64,000 bases of DNA from the NCBI RefSeq assembly GCF_000820515.1, contig NZ_JXDG01000068.1, positions 62,001 through 126,000 on the forward strand, in the 5' to 3' direction. The notes beneath the pieces were generated by a model. The model was not told where the DNA came from and did not search any database. It saw nothing but the letters and a program-made list of their open reading frames with translations. Source of the stretch: Pseudomonas batumici. GTDB taxonomy: Bacteria; Pseudomonadota; Gammaproteobacteria; Pseudomonadales; Pseudomonadaceae. Positions 25,766 through 34,289 of this stretch are shown piece after piece. Made by a program: the position numbers and the translations under genes. Each line of letters opens with the position of its first letter. Positions within the stretch are counted from its first letter, which is position 1.

Positions 25766-27018
25766 CGACGCGGTTCAGTCCAAAGCAGCCAGAGGGTCGC
25801 CACCATCAGCACCAGGTTCTTGGCGACGGCGGCATAAGGGTCAAGCCAGTAGTGCGGCAGCACGAAGCTGATGATCAGGGTGTAGCCACTCATCAGCAGC
25901 AACTGGGCCTGGAACGCCCGCCTGCGCCAGCGCTTGAACAGCATCCCCAGGCCCAGCAACCCGTCGCACAGCGCCCCGGCGTAGACCGCGAACACTGCAG
26001 GCGTGCCGCTCACACCGGCCTCGGCCATGATCCGCAGGCTCCAGTCATAACCCGGCCCCAGGCACACCGCCGCCGTGCCCAGCCAGATCAACAGCATCAC
26101 CGCCAGCAGCAACGGACGCAGCGCCCATTGGGCGCTCTGGCCGGCGTTCGGCCAGTCCACCAGGCGGGTCGACAGCGGTGCGACCCGGTAACCGCAGACC
26201 GCGGCCAGCGCCTCGGGGTCCGCGACATTGTCGCGCCGGGCCATGCGCAGGCTCTGCTGATTCAAGGCCCGCCAGCCCAGACGCTCGCCCAGCCAGGCAG
26301 CGGCCCGCGAGAGGATTCCCGGTACGCTCACATAGCGCGCCGGCGCCCAGCCCTGGGCAGCGCGCAGCTGATCGAGCACCTGCGCCAAGGTCAGCGCCTG
26401 CGGCCCCACCAGAGGCAATATTTGGGACTGTGCCGGCCAATGACGCAGCAAGGCCAGCACGGCGGCGGACAGATCGTCGATATGCAGCGGCTGCAAGCGG
26501 GCATGCAGGTCCAGCAGCGGAATCAGCGGCCATGGCGACAGGCGCGCCAGCCAGGCACTGCTGGCCCCGCCCGCCCCCACCAGCAACGAGGGCCGCAGCA
26601 CCACGGCCGGCACGCCGAGCGCCATCAGGTAGTCATCCGCCGCCGCCTTGCTCGCCAGGAACGGCACATCCGGCTGCTCGCCGGCGCCCAGCGCGGAAAT
26701 GTGCAGCACCCGCACGCCCTGGCGCGCCGCCAGGTCGAACAGCGCCCGGGTGCCCAGGTCCTGGGTCAGGCGCAACGCCTGCTCGTCGACACTCAGCAAC
26801 CCGGCGGCATTGATCAGCAGGTCGATACCGTGGGGCAGGATGAAATGCTTGGCGTCAGTGGCCAGCCGATCAAGATCGAGCATCTGCCATTCGACACCCG
26901 GCATCGAGCGGACGTGGTGGCCACGGCTGGTGGCGATCACTTCATGACCCGCGGCGTTCAACGCAACCAGCAAATGGCGACCGACGAACCCCGTGGCCCC
27001 CACCAGAAGCACCTTCAT
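25762..27018 (-). CDS. NAD(P)-dependent epimerase/SDR with DoxX-like membrane tail
   Basis: This 418-residue protein has an N-terminal Rossmann domain of the atypical SDR type (MKVLLVGATGFVGRHLLVAL, GATGFVG at residues 7-13), similar to complex I NDUFA9-like proteins. The C-terminal part (about 290-415) is four hydrophobic helices resembling DoxX-like proteins. A soluble dinucleotide-binding head fused to a membrane tail suggests a role at the membrane, perhaps with quinones. It is coupled to the downstream DUF2269 gene and has another DUF2269-like gene upstream. The function is unknown. Confidence 0.85.
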   Translation of the reverse strand: MKVLLVGATGFVGRHLLVALNAAGHEVIATSRGHHVRSMPGVEWQMLDLDRLATDAKHFILPHGIDLLINAAGLLSVDEQALRLTQDLGTRALFDLAARQGVRVLHISALGAGEQPDVPFLASKAAADDYLMALGVPAVVLRPSLLVGAGGASSAWLARLSPWPLIPLLDLHARLQPLHIDDLSAAVLALLRHWPAQSQILPLVGPQALTLAQVLDQLRAAQGWAPARYVSVPGILSRAAAWLGERLGWRALNQQSLRMARRDNVADPEALAAVCGYRVAPLSTRLVDWPNAGQSAQWALRPLLLAVMLLIWLGTAAVCLGPGYDWSLRIMAEAGVSGTPAVFAVYAGALCDGLLGLGMLFKRWRRRAFQAQLLLMSGYTLIISFVLPHYWLDPYAAVAKNLVLMVATLWLLWTEPRR

Positions 27019-27040
27019 GGCAATTCCCCGGCCTGGCGGT

Positions 27041-27469
27041 TTAAACCGGCTTCGCGCCCATCAGGCCCGCAATGGCGACAAAACCGACAACCGTAAAAAT
27101 GGCCAGGGCCAGCGTGAACCCCGGATGCCGCGCCGTCACGCCACGGCGCAGGCGATTGAGACGGACCACCAGCCACAGCCAGCTCAAGGTACAGAGGGTA
27201 TAGAGCACACTCGAACCCAGCAGCCAGGTCTGGCCCAATGGCCAGCCGGCCAGGTGCACCAGCCACCAGCCGCTGACCGGTAGCACGGCCAGGCACAGCG
27301 CCATCAGTGCCCAGACGAAAAACCAGGGGCGCTGCAGGGTGTGATTCTGAACAGTCAGATCGCCGGCACGGCGGCCGCGCCAAAGCCTGATCGCCACCGC
27401 CAGCGCGCTGCCCAGCAAAAGTACCGGTGCCACGGCATGTAGCAGTTTCAAGGCAGTGAAGGTTTCCAT
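27041..27469 (-). CDS. second DUF2269-like membrane protein
   Basis: This 142-residue protein has four predicted helices with the same pattern as the DUF2269 protein at 25298: a start METFTALKLLHAVAPVLLLGSALA with His in helix one, and PVSGWWLVHLAGWPLGQTWLL in the middle. The two proteins are clearly related to each other. It ends 22 bases before the SDR/epimerase gene and is probably the first gene of this three-gene membrane unit. The function is unknown. Confidence 0.8.
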   Translation of the reverse strand: METFTALKLLHAVAPVLLLGSALAVAIRLWRGRRAGDLTVQNHTLQRPWFFVWALMALCLAVLPVSGWWLVHLAGWPLGQTWLLGSSVLYTLCTLSWLWLVVRLNRLRRGVTARHPGFTLALAIFTVVGFVAIAGLMGAKPV

Positions 27470-27538
27470 TTCATCGTTTCCCTGGTTTTACGATCAACTT
27501 AGAGCAGCAATTGGGCAGCAGAGCCGAACACAGCCCCC

Positions 27539-27622
27539 TGTAGGAGCCGGCTTGCCGGCGATGGCGTCCTCGAGGACAACACAAGGCCTACTGGCCTCAT
27601 CGCCGGCAAGCCGGCTCCTACA
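27539..27622. repeat. REPIN between ilvA and the DUF2269 unit
   Basis: An 84-base inverted pair of REP arms (TGTAGGAGCCGGCTTGCCGG and CCGGCAAGCCGGCTCCTACA), nearly identical at the arms to those at 7779 and 10055 but with a different spacer. It lies downstream of ilvA and upstream of the DUF2269 unit, all on the minus strand. Confidence 0.92.
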
Positions 27623-27684
27623 GGGTTGCGTGGCGCCGCCAGGCAAGCGCCCTGCCCATCAGCTTAGCAGCCATCCGCCTCGTT

Positions 27685-29199
27685 TCAGCCGAGGAACAGC
27701 TGATACGCCGGGTTATCGCTTTCATCCCAATACGGGTAGCCGATTTCCGCGAGGGCGGCCGGTACCTGGTGACGCTCTTCCTCCGGCACCTGCAGGCCCG
27801 CGACCACCCGGCCATCCGCGGCGCCATGGTTGCGGTAATGGAACATCGAGATATTCCAGCGCCCGCCCAGCTTGTTGAGGAAGTTGAACAACGCCCCCGG
27901 ACGCTCCGGAAACTCGAAGCGCAGCACCATCTCGTCGCTGACACGGGCCGCGTGGCCACCGACCATATGGCGGATATGCAACTTGGCCAATTCGTTGTCG
28001 GTCAGGTCGAGCACCGGGAAACCCTGGCGGGTCAGGCTGTCGATCAGGACACTGCGCGGGTCGCTGTCGGGATGGGTCTGAACGCCGACGAAAATATGCG
28101 CTTCATGACCGGTGTGATAGCGGTAGTTGAACTCGGTGATCTGACGCTTGCCGATGGCCTCGCAGAACGCCTTGAAACTGCCCGGCTGCTCCGGAATGGT
28201 CACGGCGATGATCGCTTCGCGCCCTTCGCCCAGTTCGGCGCGCTCGGCCACATGGCGCAGGCGGTCGAAGTTGACGTTGGCACCGGAGTCGATGGCCACC
28301 AGGGTCTGCCCGCTGATCTTGCGCGATTCGACGTACTTCTTGATCCCCGCCACACCGAGGGCGCCGGCCGGTTCGGTGATCGAGCGGGTATCGTCGTAGA
28401 TATCCTTGATGGCGGCGCAGATCTCGTCGGTGCTGACGGTGATCACCTCGTCGACATAGTCCTTGCAGATATCGAAGGTGTGCTGGCCGATCTGGGCCAC
28501 GGCCACGCCGTCGGCGAACAGGCCCACGGAAGGCAATACCACCCGCTCACCGGCGGCCATGGCCTGCTGCAGGCAGTTGGAATCATCCGGCTCGACACCG
28601 ATCACCTTGATGTCCGGCCGCAGGTACTTCACATAGGCCGCGATACCGGCAATCAACCCGCCACCGCCGACCGGAACGAAGATCGCATCCAGCGGGGCCG
28701 GATGCTGACGCAGAATCTCCATCGCCACGGTGCCCTGCCCGGCAATGGTGTGCGGATCATCGTAGGGGTGGATGTAGACGTAGCCTTTTTCCTCGACCAG
28801 CTTCAGCGAATACGCCAGGGCTTCGGGGAAAGTGTCACCGTGCAGCACCACTTTGCCGCCCCGGGAGCGTACGCCTTCGACCTTGATTTCAGGGGTGGTC
28901 TTGGGCATCACGATGGTGGCCTTGACCCCCAGCACCTTGGCCGCCAGGGCCAGGCCCTGGGCATGGTTGCCCGCCGACGCCGTGACCACGCCACGCGCGC
29001 GCTCGGCGTCGCTGAGCTGGTTCAGCTTGTTGTAGGCACCGCGAATCTTGAAGGAGAACACCGGCTGCAAGTCTTCACGCTTGAGCCAGACCTGGTTGCC
29101 CAGCCGCTCGGAGAGCTGGCGAGCGGTCTGCAACGGGGTTTCCACGGCAACGTCGTAGACGCGCGAGTTGAGGATCTTCTTGACGTACTGTTCAAGCAT
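27685..29199 (-). CDS. ilvA: threonine ammonia-lyase, biosynthetic
   Basis: This 504-residue PLP enzyme deaminates threonine to 2-oxobutanoate, the first step of isoleucine synthesis. The PLP Lys lies in VFSFKIRGAYNKL (near residue 55), and SAGNHAQGLALAAKVLGV and VGGGGLIAGIA are cofactor-binding blocks. Two ACT-like regulatory repeats fill the C-terminal third (about 330-504), marking the feedback-inhibited biosynthetic form. The ATG at 29199 (MLEQYVKKIL) is the conserved start; a longer frame runs into the divergent rpiA promoter. It is divergent from rpiA. Confidence 0.97.
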   Translation of the reverse strand: MLEQYVKKILNSRVYDVAVETPLQTARQLSERLGNQVWLKREDLQPVFSFKIRGAYNKLNQLSDAERARGVVTASAGNHAQGLALAAKVLGVKATIVMPKTTPEIKVEGVRSRGGKVVLHGDTFPEALAYSLKLVEEKGYVYIHPYDDPHTIAGQGTVAMEILRQHPAPLDAIFVPVGGGGLIAGIAAYVKYLRPDIKVIGVEPDDSNCLQQAMAAGERVVLPSVGLFADGVAVAQIGQHTFDICKDYVDEVITVSTDEICAAIKDIYDDTRSITEPAGALGVAGIKKYVESRKISGQTLVAIDSGANVNFDRLRHVAERAELGEGREAIIAVTIPEQPGSFKAFCEAIGKRQITEFNYRYHTGHEAHIFVGVQTHPDSDPRSVLIDSLTRQGFPVLDLTDNELAKLHIRHMVGGHAARVSDEMVLRFEFPERPGALFNFLNKLGGRWNISMFHYRNHGAADGRVVAGLQVPEEERHQVPAALAEIGYPYWDESDNPAYQLFLG

Positions 29200-29337
29200 C
29201 GGAAGGCATCGCTGGCGGGTGTGGACAGGGACCGACGAGTCTAACCCAGCGCTTGCGGCAACGACCACAGGGTGCCTGAGGTTTTGTTGCCCGTGCCAGC
29301 GGTTTGCCACGGGGCGCCGCCTGCGGCCAAACGGGCA

Positions 29338-29366
29338 ATGACCTTCCCGGCCCTGGCGCTTATAAT
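29338..29366 (+). promoter_or_regulatory. candidate sigma-70 promoter of rpiA
   Basis: A perfect TATAAT (29361-29366) lies 42 bases before the rpiA start, with ATGACC (29338-29343) 17 bases upstream as a weak -35. Confidence 0.55.
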
Positions 29367-29407
29367 GCCGGCCTTCCGTACATCCCCTGCCCGCTTCCGG
29401 AGCCCGC

Positions 29408-30079
29408 ATGACCCAGGATCAACTCAAACAGGCCGTGGCCCAAGCCGCTGTCGACTTCATCCTTCCCAAGCTCGATGACAAAAGCATCATCGGCGTGGGC
29501 ACCGGCTCCACCGCCAACTGCTTCATCGATGCCCTGGCCCAACACAAGGGCGCCTTCGACGGCGCGGTCGCCAGCTCCGAAGCCACCGCCGCGCGCCTCA
29601 AGGGCCACGGGATCCCGGTCTATGAGCTGAACACCGTCAGCGACCTGGAGTTCTACATCGACGGCGCCGACGAAAGCGACGCACAGCTGAACCTGATCAA
29701 GGGCGGCGGCGCGGCCCTGACCCGCGAGAAGATCGTCGCGGCCGTGGCCAAGACCTTTATCTGCATCGCCGACGGCAGCAAGCTGGTCCCGGTGCTCGGC
29801 GCCTTCCCGCTGCCGGTGGAAGTGATCCCGATGGCCCGCAGCCATGTGGCGCGGCAGCTGGTGAAACTGGGGGGCGATCCGGTGTACCGCGAAGGCGTGT
29901 TGACCGATAACGGCAACATCATTCTGGATGTGCACAACCTGCAGATCACCCACCCGGTGGAGCTGGAAAGCCAGATCAATGCGATTGTCGGCGTGGTCAC
30001 CAACGGCCTGTTCGCGGCGCGTCCGGCGGACCTGCTGCTGCTGGGCACCAGCGAAGGCGTGAAAACCCTGAAGGCCTGA
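29408..30079 (+). CDS. rpiA: ribose-5-phosphate isomerase A
   Basis: This 223-residue enzyme interconverts ribose 5-phosphate and ribulose 5-phosphate in the pentose phosphate pathway. Family blocks are IIGVGTGSTANCFIDAL (near residue 25), DGADESDAQLNLIKGGGAALTREKI (around 81-105, with the catalytic Asp and Glu) and VDVHNL-like ILDVHNLQI. The length matches the E. coli enzyme. It is divergent from ilvA and followed by a strong GC hairpin. Confidence 0.97.
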   Translation: MTQDQLKQAVAQAAVDFILPKLDDKSIIGVGTGSTANCFIDALAQHKGAFDGAVASSEATAARLKGHGIPVYELNTVSDLEFYIDGADESDAQLNLIKGGGAALTREKIVAAVAKTFICIADGSKLVPVLGAFPLPVEVIPMARSHVARQLVKLGGDPVYREGVLTDNGNIILDVHNLQITHPVELESQINAIVGVVTNGLFAARPADLLLLGTSEGVKTLKA

Positions 30080-30087
30080 TGCAAACG

Positions 30088-30117
30088 CCGCCTCCCCCTA
30101 TCGGGGGAGGCGGTCTT
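30088..30117. terminator. strong hairpin terminator between rpiA and the FAH gene
   Basis: Perfect 11-base arms CCGCCTCCCCC (30088-30098) and GGGGGAGGCGG (30103-30113) with a TATC loop, then TCTT. It lies between convergent stops and probably serves both genes. Confidence 0.8.
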
Positions 30118-30119
30118 GA

Positions 30120-30785
30120 TTAACGGACGCTGCTGTCGAAGCTGCTGGCGCCCGGCAATTCCAGCACCAACTCATCCCCTGCATTCAACGGACCGACACC
30201 CACCGGCGTGCCAGTCAGGATCACATCGCCGGCCTGCAATGAGAAGCATGCCGCCATGTACTGGATCATCGGCACGATAGGGTTGAGCATGTCGCTGCTG
30301 ATGCCATCCTGGCGAACCTGGCCGTTGATGGTCAGGCGAATGCCGATCCGGGTCAGGTCCGGGAAGGTGCTGCCCACCACGAACGGCGCCAGCACGCAGG
30401 CACCGTCGAACGACTTGGCGACTTCCCAGGGCAAGCCCTTGCTCTTCAACTCCGACTGCTTGTCACGCAAGGTCAGGTCCAGGGCCGGGGCAAAACCGGA
30501 AATGGCATCCAGCACCTCTTCGACACTGGGCTTGGTGGACAACGGCTTGCCGATCAACACGGCAATCTCGGCCTCGTAATGCACCGAACCCCGGTCCGCC
30601 GGGATGCTGAAACCACCCTCGACCGGCACCACGCAACTGCCCGGCTTGATGAACAGCAACGGCTCGGTCGGCACCGGATTGTTCAGCTCATGGGCGTGCT
30701 CGGCGTAATTGCGCCCGATGCACACCACCTTGCCGATAGGAAAGTGAATGCGGGTACCGTCGACATACTGGTGCTGATAGCTCAT
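30120..30785 (-). CDS. fumarylacetoacetate hydrolase family protein
   Basis: This 221-residue FAH-fold enzyme is similar to YcgM/FAHD1-type acylpyruvases or oxaloacetate decarboxylases. The metal-binding residues are in HYEAEIAVLIGKPL (Glu-x-Glu) and in the GFAPALDLTLRD region, and VCIGRNYAEHAHELN is the family start block. It acts on a small 2-oxo acid that cannot be named from sequence. It lies downstream of the FAD-linked dehydrogenase gene on the same strand (37 bases), so the two are probably co-transcribed. Confidence 0.88.
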   Translation of the reverse strand: MSYQHQYVDGTRIHFPIGKVVCIGRNYAEHAHELNNPVPTEPLLFIKPGSCVVPVEGGFSIPADRGSVHYEAEIAVLIGKPLSTKPSVEEVLDAISGFAPALDLTLRDKQSELKSKGLPWEVAKSFDGACVLAPFVVGSTFPDLTRIGIRLTINGQVRQDGISSDMLNPIVPMIQYMAACFSLQAGDVILTGTPVGVGPLNAGDELVLELPGASSFDSSVR

Positions 30786-30822
30786 TACCGACTCCTGGTC
30801 GTTGTCATCAGTGACTTCAGGT

Positions 30823-32217
30823 TCAAACCGCGAAGATCTTGCCCGGGTTCATGATCCCGTTCGGATCGAACACCGCCTTGATCGCCTTCATGTATTCAAT
30901 TTCCGCCGGGGAACGGCTGTAGGTCAGGTAATCGCGCTTGGTCATGCCCACGCCGTGCTCGGCGGAGATCGAACCGTTGTACTTCTCGACGGTTTCGAAC
31001 ACCCGCTTGTTGACGGTGGCGCATTTGGCGAAGAACTCGTCCTTGCTCAGGTTTTCCGGCTTGAGGATGTTCAGGTGCAGGTTGCCATCACCGATGTGGC
31101 CGTACCAGACGACTTCGAAGTCCGGGTAGTATTCACCGACGATCGCGTCAATTTCCCTAAGGAAAGCCGGCACTTTCGACACGGTGACCGAGATGTCGTT
31201 CTTGTACGGCGTCCAGTGGGAAATGGTTTCGGAGATGTACTCGCGCAGCTTCCAGAGGTTCTGCAACTGGGTCTCGCTCTGGCTCATCACGCCGTCCAGC
31301 ACCCAGCCCTGCTCGACACAGTGCTCGAAGGTTTCCAGGGCGAGGTTGGCCACATCGATAGTGGTCGCCTCGAATTCCAGCAACACGTAGAACGGGCAGT
31401 CGGTTTCGAACGGCGCCGGCACGTCGCCACGGCCGAGGACCTTGGCCAGGGCCTTGTCGGAGAAAAATTCGAAGGCGGTCAGGTCCAGCTTGCCCTGGAA
31501 CGCATGCAGCACCGGCATGATCGAGTCGAAATCCGCGGTGCCGAGGACCATGCAGGTCAAGTTCTTCGGCGCCCGGTCCAGGCGCATGGTGGCCTCGACC
31601 ACAAAGCCCAGGGTGCCCTCGGCGCCGATGAACAGCTGCCGCAGGTCGTAACCGGTGGCGTTCTTGATCAGGTCCTTGTTCAGTTCCAGCACATCGCCCT
31701 TGCCGGTCACCACCTTCATGCCAGCCACCCAGTTACGGGTCATGCCGTAGCGAATCACCTTGATCCCGCCGGCATTGGTGCCGATATTGCCGCCAATCTG
31801 GCTGGAACCGGCCGACGCGAAGTCCACCGGGTAGTACAGGCCCTTTTCTTCGGCCAGGTTCTGCAACTGCTCGGTGACCACGCCCGGCTGGCAGACCGCG
31901 GTACGGTCGGTGAGGTTGATGTCCAGCACCTGGTTCATGTAGTCGAAGGAGACCACCACTTCACCGTTGGCCGCGACAGCCGCGGCGGACAGCCCGGTAC
32001 GACCGCCCGAGGGCACCAGCGCGACCTTGTGCTGGTTGGCCCAGCGCACGATGGCCTGGACCTGCTCGGTGGTTTTCGGGAACACGATGGCCGTCGGCGC
32101 GGGCGCGAAATGCTTGGTCCAATCCTTCCCGTAAGCGTTCAGGGAGTCGGCATCGGTCAAGACCTTGCCGGGCTCGACCAAGGTCTTCAGCTCATCAATC
32201 AGGGCAGACTGAGTCAT
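30823..32217 (-). CDS. FAD-binding oxidase, D-2-hydroxyglutarate dehydrogenase type
   Basis: This 464-residue flavoprotein of the VAO/PCMH class has the FAD domain block LVPSGGRTGLSAAAVAANGEV (near residue 70) and the GGNIGTNAGGIKVIRYGMTRN block. The C-terminal catalytic region includes WYGHIGDGNLHLNI and SAEHGVGMTKRDYL. The P. aeruginosa and P. stutzeri homologue beside serA oxidises D-2-hydroxyglutarate, a by-product made when SerA reduces 2-oxoglutarate. Its divergent position to serA supports that role here. MTQSALIDEL at 32217 is the likely start; ten more residues are possible upstream. Electrons probably pass to ETF. Confidence 0.88.
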   Translation of the reverse strand: MTQSALIDELKTLVEPGKVLTDADSLNAYGKDWTKHFAPAPTAIVFPKTTEQVQAIVRWANQHKVALVPSGGRTGLSAAAVAANGEVVVSFDYMNQVLDINLTDRTAVCQPGVVTEQLQNLAEEKGLYYPVDFASAGSSQIGGNIGTNAGGIKVIRYGMTRNWVAGMKVVTGKGDVLELNKDLIKNATGYDLRQLFIGAEGTLGFVVEATMRLDRAPKNLTCMVLGTADFDSIMPVLHAFQGKLDLTAFEFFSDKALAKVLGRGDVPAPFETDCPFYVLLEFEATTIDVANLALETFEHCVEQGWVLDGVMSQSETQLQNLWKLREYISETISHWTPYKNDISVTVSKVPAFLREIDAIVGEYYPDFEVVWYGHIGDGNLHLNILKPENLSKDEFFAKCATVNKRVFETVEKYNGSISAEHGVGMTKRDYLTYSRSPAEIEYMKAIKAVFDPNGIMNPGKIFAV

Positions 32218-32291
32218 CGGCAGAACTCTCAAACAATTCATGGTCATCCTGCGGACACTTCATGTCGCAGAATGAGTGTTTGCGGGTCGCA

Positions 32292-32303
32292 TATGCTAGC
32301 ATA
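32292..32303. promoter_or_regulatory. palindrome in the serA / D-2-hydroxyglutarate dehydrogenase divergent promoter
   Basis: The perfect 12-base dyad TATGCTAGCATA, extended imperfectly to 32289-32306, lies in the 202-base divergent gap. It is a candidate operator for a shared regulator and may overlap -10 elements. Confidence 0.5.
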
Positions 32304-32419
32304 CGCCCCCCGCAGAAGCGTGCTATCAGGCCGATCTGCGGTGCCGGCGATCACGCCGCGCGGTCAGCTCAAGCTGTCCATTTCCCTGCCATTTTTCTCC
32401 GGGACACAGGTTTACGCAG

Positions 32420-33649
32420 ATGAGCAAGACTTCTCTCGATAAGAGCAAGATCAAGTTCCTTCTTCTCGAAGGCGTCCACCAATCCGCAGTCGACGTCCTC
32501 AAGGCCGCCGGGTACGTCAACATCGAGTACCACACCAAATCCCTGCCGGACGCCGAACTGAAGGAAAAGATCGCCGATGCCCACTTCATCGGCATTCGCT
32601 CGCGCACCCAACTGACCGAGGAAATCTTCGATCACGCGAAGAAACTCGTCGCCGTGGGCTGTTTCTGTATCGGCACCAACCAGGTCGACCTCGACGCGGC
32701 TCGCCAGCGCGGCATCGCCGTGTTCAACGCCCCGTACTCCAACACCCGCTCCGTTGCCGAGCTGGTGCTGGCCGAGGCGATCCTGTTGCTGCGCGGTATT
32801 CCCGAGAAGAACGCTTCCTGCCATCGCGGTGGCTGGATCAAGAGCGCGGCCAATTCCTTTGAAATCCGCGGCAAGAAGCTGGGGATCATCGGTTACGGCT
32901 CGATCGGTACGCAGTTGTCGGTCCTGGCCGAAGGCCTGGGCATGCAGGTGTTCTTCTACGACACCCTGACCAAGCTGCCGCTGGGCAACGCCACCCAGGT
33001 TGCGAACCTGACCGACCTGCTGGGCATGTCCGATATCGTCACCCTGCACGTTCCGGAAACCGCTGAGACCCAGTGGATGATCGGCGAGAAGGAAATCCGC
33101 GCGATCAAGCCAGGCGGCATCCTGATCAACGCCGCACGCGGCACCGTGGTCGAGTTGGACGCCCTGGCGAGCGCGATCAAGGACCAGCACCTGATCGGCG
33201 CGGCCATCGACGTCTTCCCGGTGGAGCCACGCTCCAACGACGACGTCTTCGAAAGCCCGCTGCGTGGCCTGGACAACGTGATCCTGACCCCGCACATCGG
33301 TGGCTCGACAGCCGAAGCCCAGGCCAACATCGGCCTGGAAGTGGCGGAAAAACTGGTCAAGTACAGCGACAACGGTACTTCGGTATCGTCGGTGAACTTC
33401 CCCGAAGTGGCCCTGCCGGCTCACCCTGGCAAGCATCGCCTGCTGCACATCCACGCCAACATCCCGGGTGTGATGAGCGAAATCAACAAGGTCTTCGCGG
33501 AAAACGGCATTAACATCTCCGGTCAGTTCCTGCAGACCAACGAGAAAGTCGGTTACGTGGTGATCGACGTCGACGCCGAGTACTCGGACCTGGCGCAAGA
33601 GAAGCTGCAACACATCAAGGGCACCATCCGGTCCCGCGTATTGTTCTAA
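32420..33649 (+). CDS. serA: D-3-phosphoglycerate dehydrogenase
   Basis: This 409-residue enzyme catalyses the first step of serine synthesis and belongs to the E. coli SerA type with a C-terminal ACT domain (about 335-409, LLHIHANIPGVMSEINKVFAENG region) for serine feedback. The NAD-binding motif is LGIIGYGSIGTQLSVLAEGLGM (near residue 155). The catalytic residues lie in NAARGTVVELDAL (Arg), DVFPVEP (Glu follows) and ILTPHIGGST (His). It is divergent from the D-2-hydroxyglutarate-dehydrogenase-type gene and ends at a strong terminator. Confidence 0.97.
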   Translation: MSKTSLDKSKIKFLLLEGVHQSAVDVLKAAGYVNIEYHTKSLPDAELKEKIADAHFIGIRSRTQLTEEIFDHAKKLVAVGCFCIGTNQVDLDAARQRGIAVFNAPYSNTRSVAELVLAEAILLLRGIPEKNASCHRGGWIKSAANSFEIRGKKLGIIGYGSIGTQLSVLAEGLGMQVFFYDTLTKLPLGNATQVANLTDLLGMSDIVTLHVPETAETQWMIGEKEIRAIKPGGILINAARGTVVELDALASAIKDQHLIGAAIDVFPVEPRSNDDVFESPLRGLDNVILTPHIGGSTAEAQANIGLEVAEKLVKYSDNGTSVSSVNFPEVALPAHPGKHRLLHIHANIPGVMSEINKVFAENGINISGQFLQTNEKVGYVVIDVDAEYSDLAQEKLQHIKGTIRSRVLF

Positions 33650-33666
33650 GCTTCAAGCGCCGGACG

Positions 33667-33700
33667 AAAAAAGGGAGGCCTGCGAGGGCCTCCCTTTTTT
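33667..33700. terminator. bidirectional rho-independent terminator after serA
   Basis: A-tract, GGGAGGCC, loop TGCGAG, GGCCTCCC and T-tract: 14-base arms (33667-33680 and 33687-33700) make a textbook terminator usable by both serA and the convergent DUF4399 gene. Confidence 0.93.
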
Positions 33701-33712
33701 GTTTGTGCAAAC

Positions 33713-34153
33713 TTACTTCACATTGATGGTGATGACTTTCGAAGCGACGGTCGGATCGAACTGCATGTGCCCCTTGTCACCCGCCACCAGTTGCAAGGTG
33801 TGCTTGCCTGGGGACAAGGTCAGCTGGGTTTCGGTCTGGGCCTTGCCGTAGTGGATCACGGTGTCGCTCGCCGGGATCGGCAGGGTCGGATCCGGCAGGG
33901 CTTTCTGGTCGACCAGCAGGTGATGGTGACCGGAGTTCGGCGCAGGGTCGCCGGCCGGCTTGAGGTCCATGCCCTTCATGCCGAACTTGACCGTGAAGGT
34001 CTTGTCGACCGTGGCGCCGTTTTTCGGCGAAACGATAAACACCTTGGCGTCTTTCGGCGCCGCAGGACGTGGGAGGCCATCCGCGGCGAGCGCCAGCATC
34101 GAAGAACCCAGCAAAACAGTAGCCAACGCGACACGAGATACTAAGGTTTTCAT
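33713..34153 (-). CDS. DUF4399 domain periplasmic protein
   Basis: This 146-residue protein has a signal peptide (MKTLVSRVALATVLLGSSMLALA, cleaved near residue 23). It then has the DUF4399 pattern VFIVSPKNGATVDKTFTVKFGMKGM, and later NSGHHHLLVD and LTLSPGKHTLQLVAGDKGH. The His triplet and beta-rich pattern suggest a small periplasmic domain that could bind a metal or ligand, but the family has no established function. It converges with serA at a shared terminator. Confidence 0.85.
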   Translation of the reverse strand: MKTLVSRVALATVLLGSSMLALAADGLPRPAAPKDAKVFIVSPKNGATVDKTFTVKFGMKGMDLKPAGDPAPNSGHHHLLVDQKALPDPTLPIPASDTVIHYGKAQTETQLTLSPGKHTLQLVAGDKGHMQFDPTVASKVITINVK

Positions 34154-34289
34154 TAACTTCTCCAGTTTTCCGCAATTTCAGTACGGTGATGACAACTTCG
34201 TAGTGATTTGTTGTCCAAGGCACTCAACAACATAGCAAAGCGTGCCGAAACGGCGCGGTACATATTTGTATTTCATTTCGGGAGCGACC

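Noticed and set aside
27539..27622. insertion sequence ends
   Set aside because: No transposase gene lies between or near the inverted arms; the 84-base layout is that of a REPIN.
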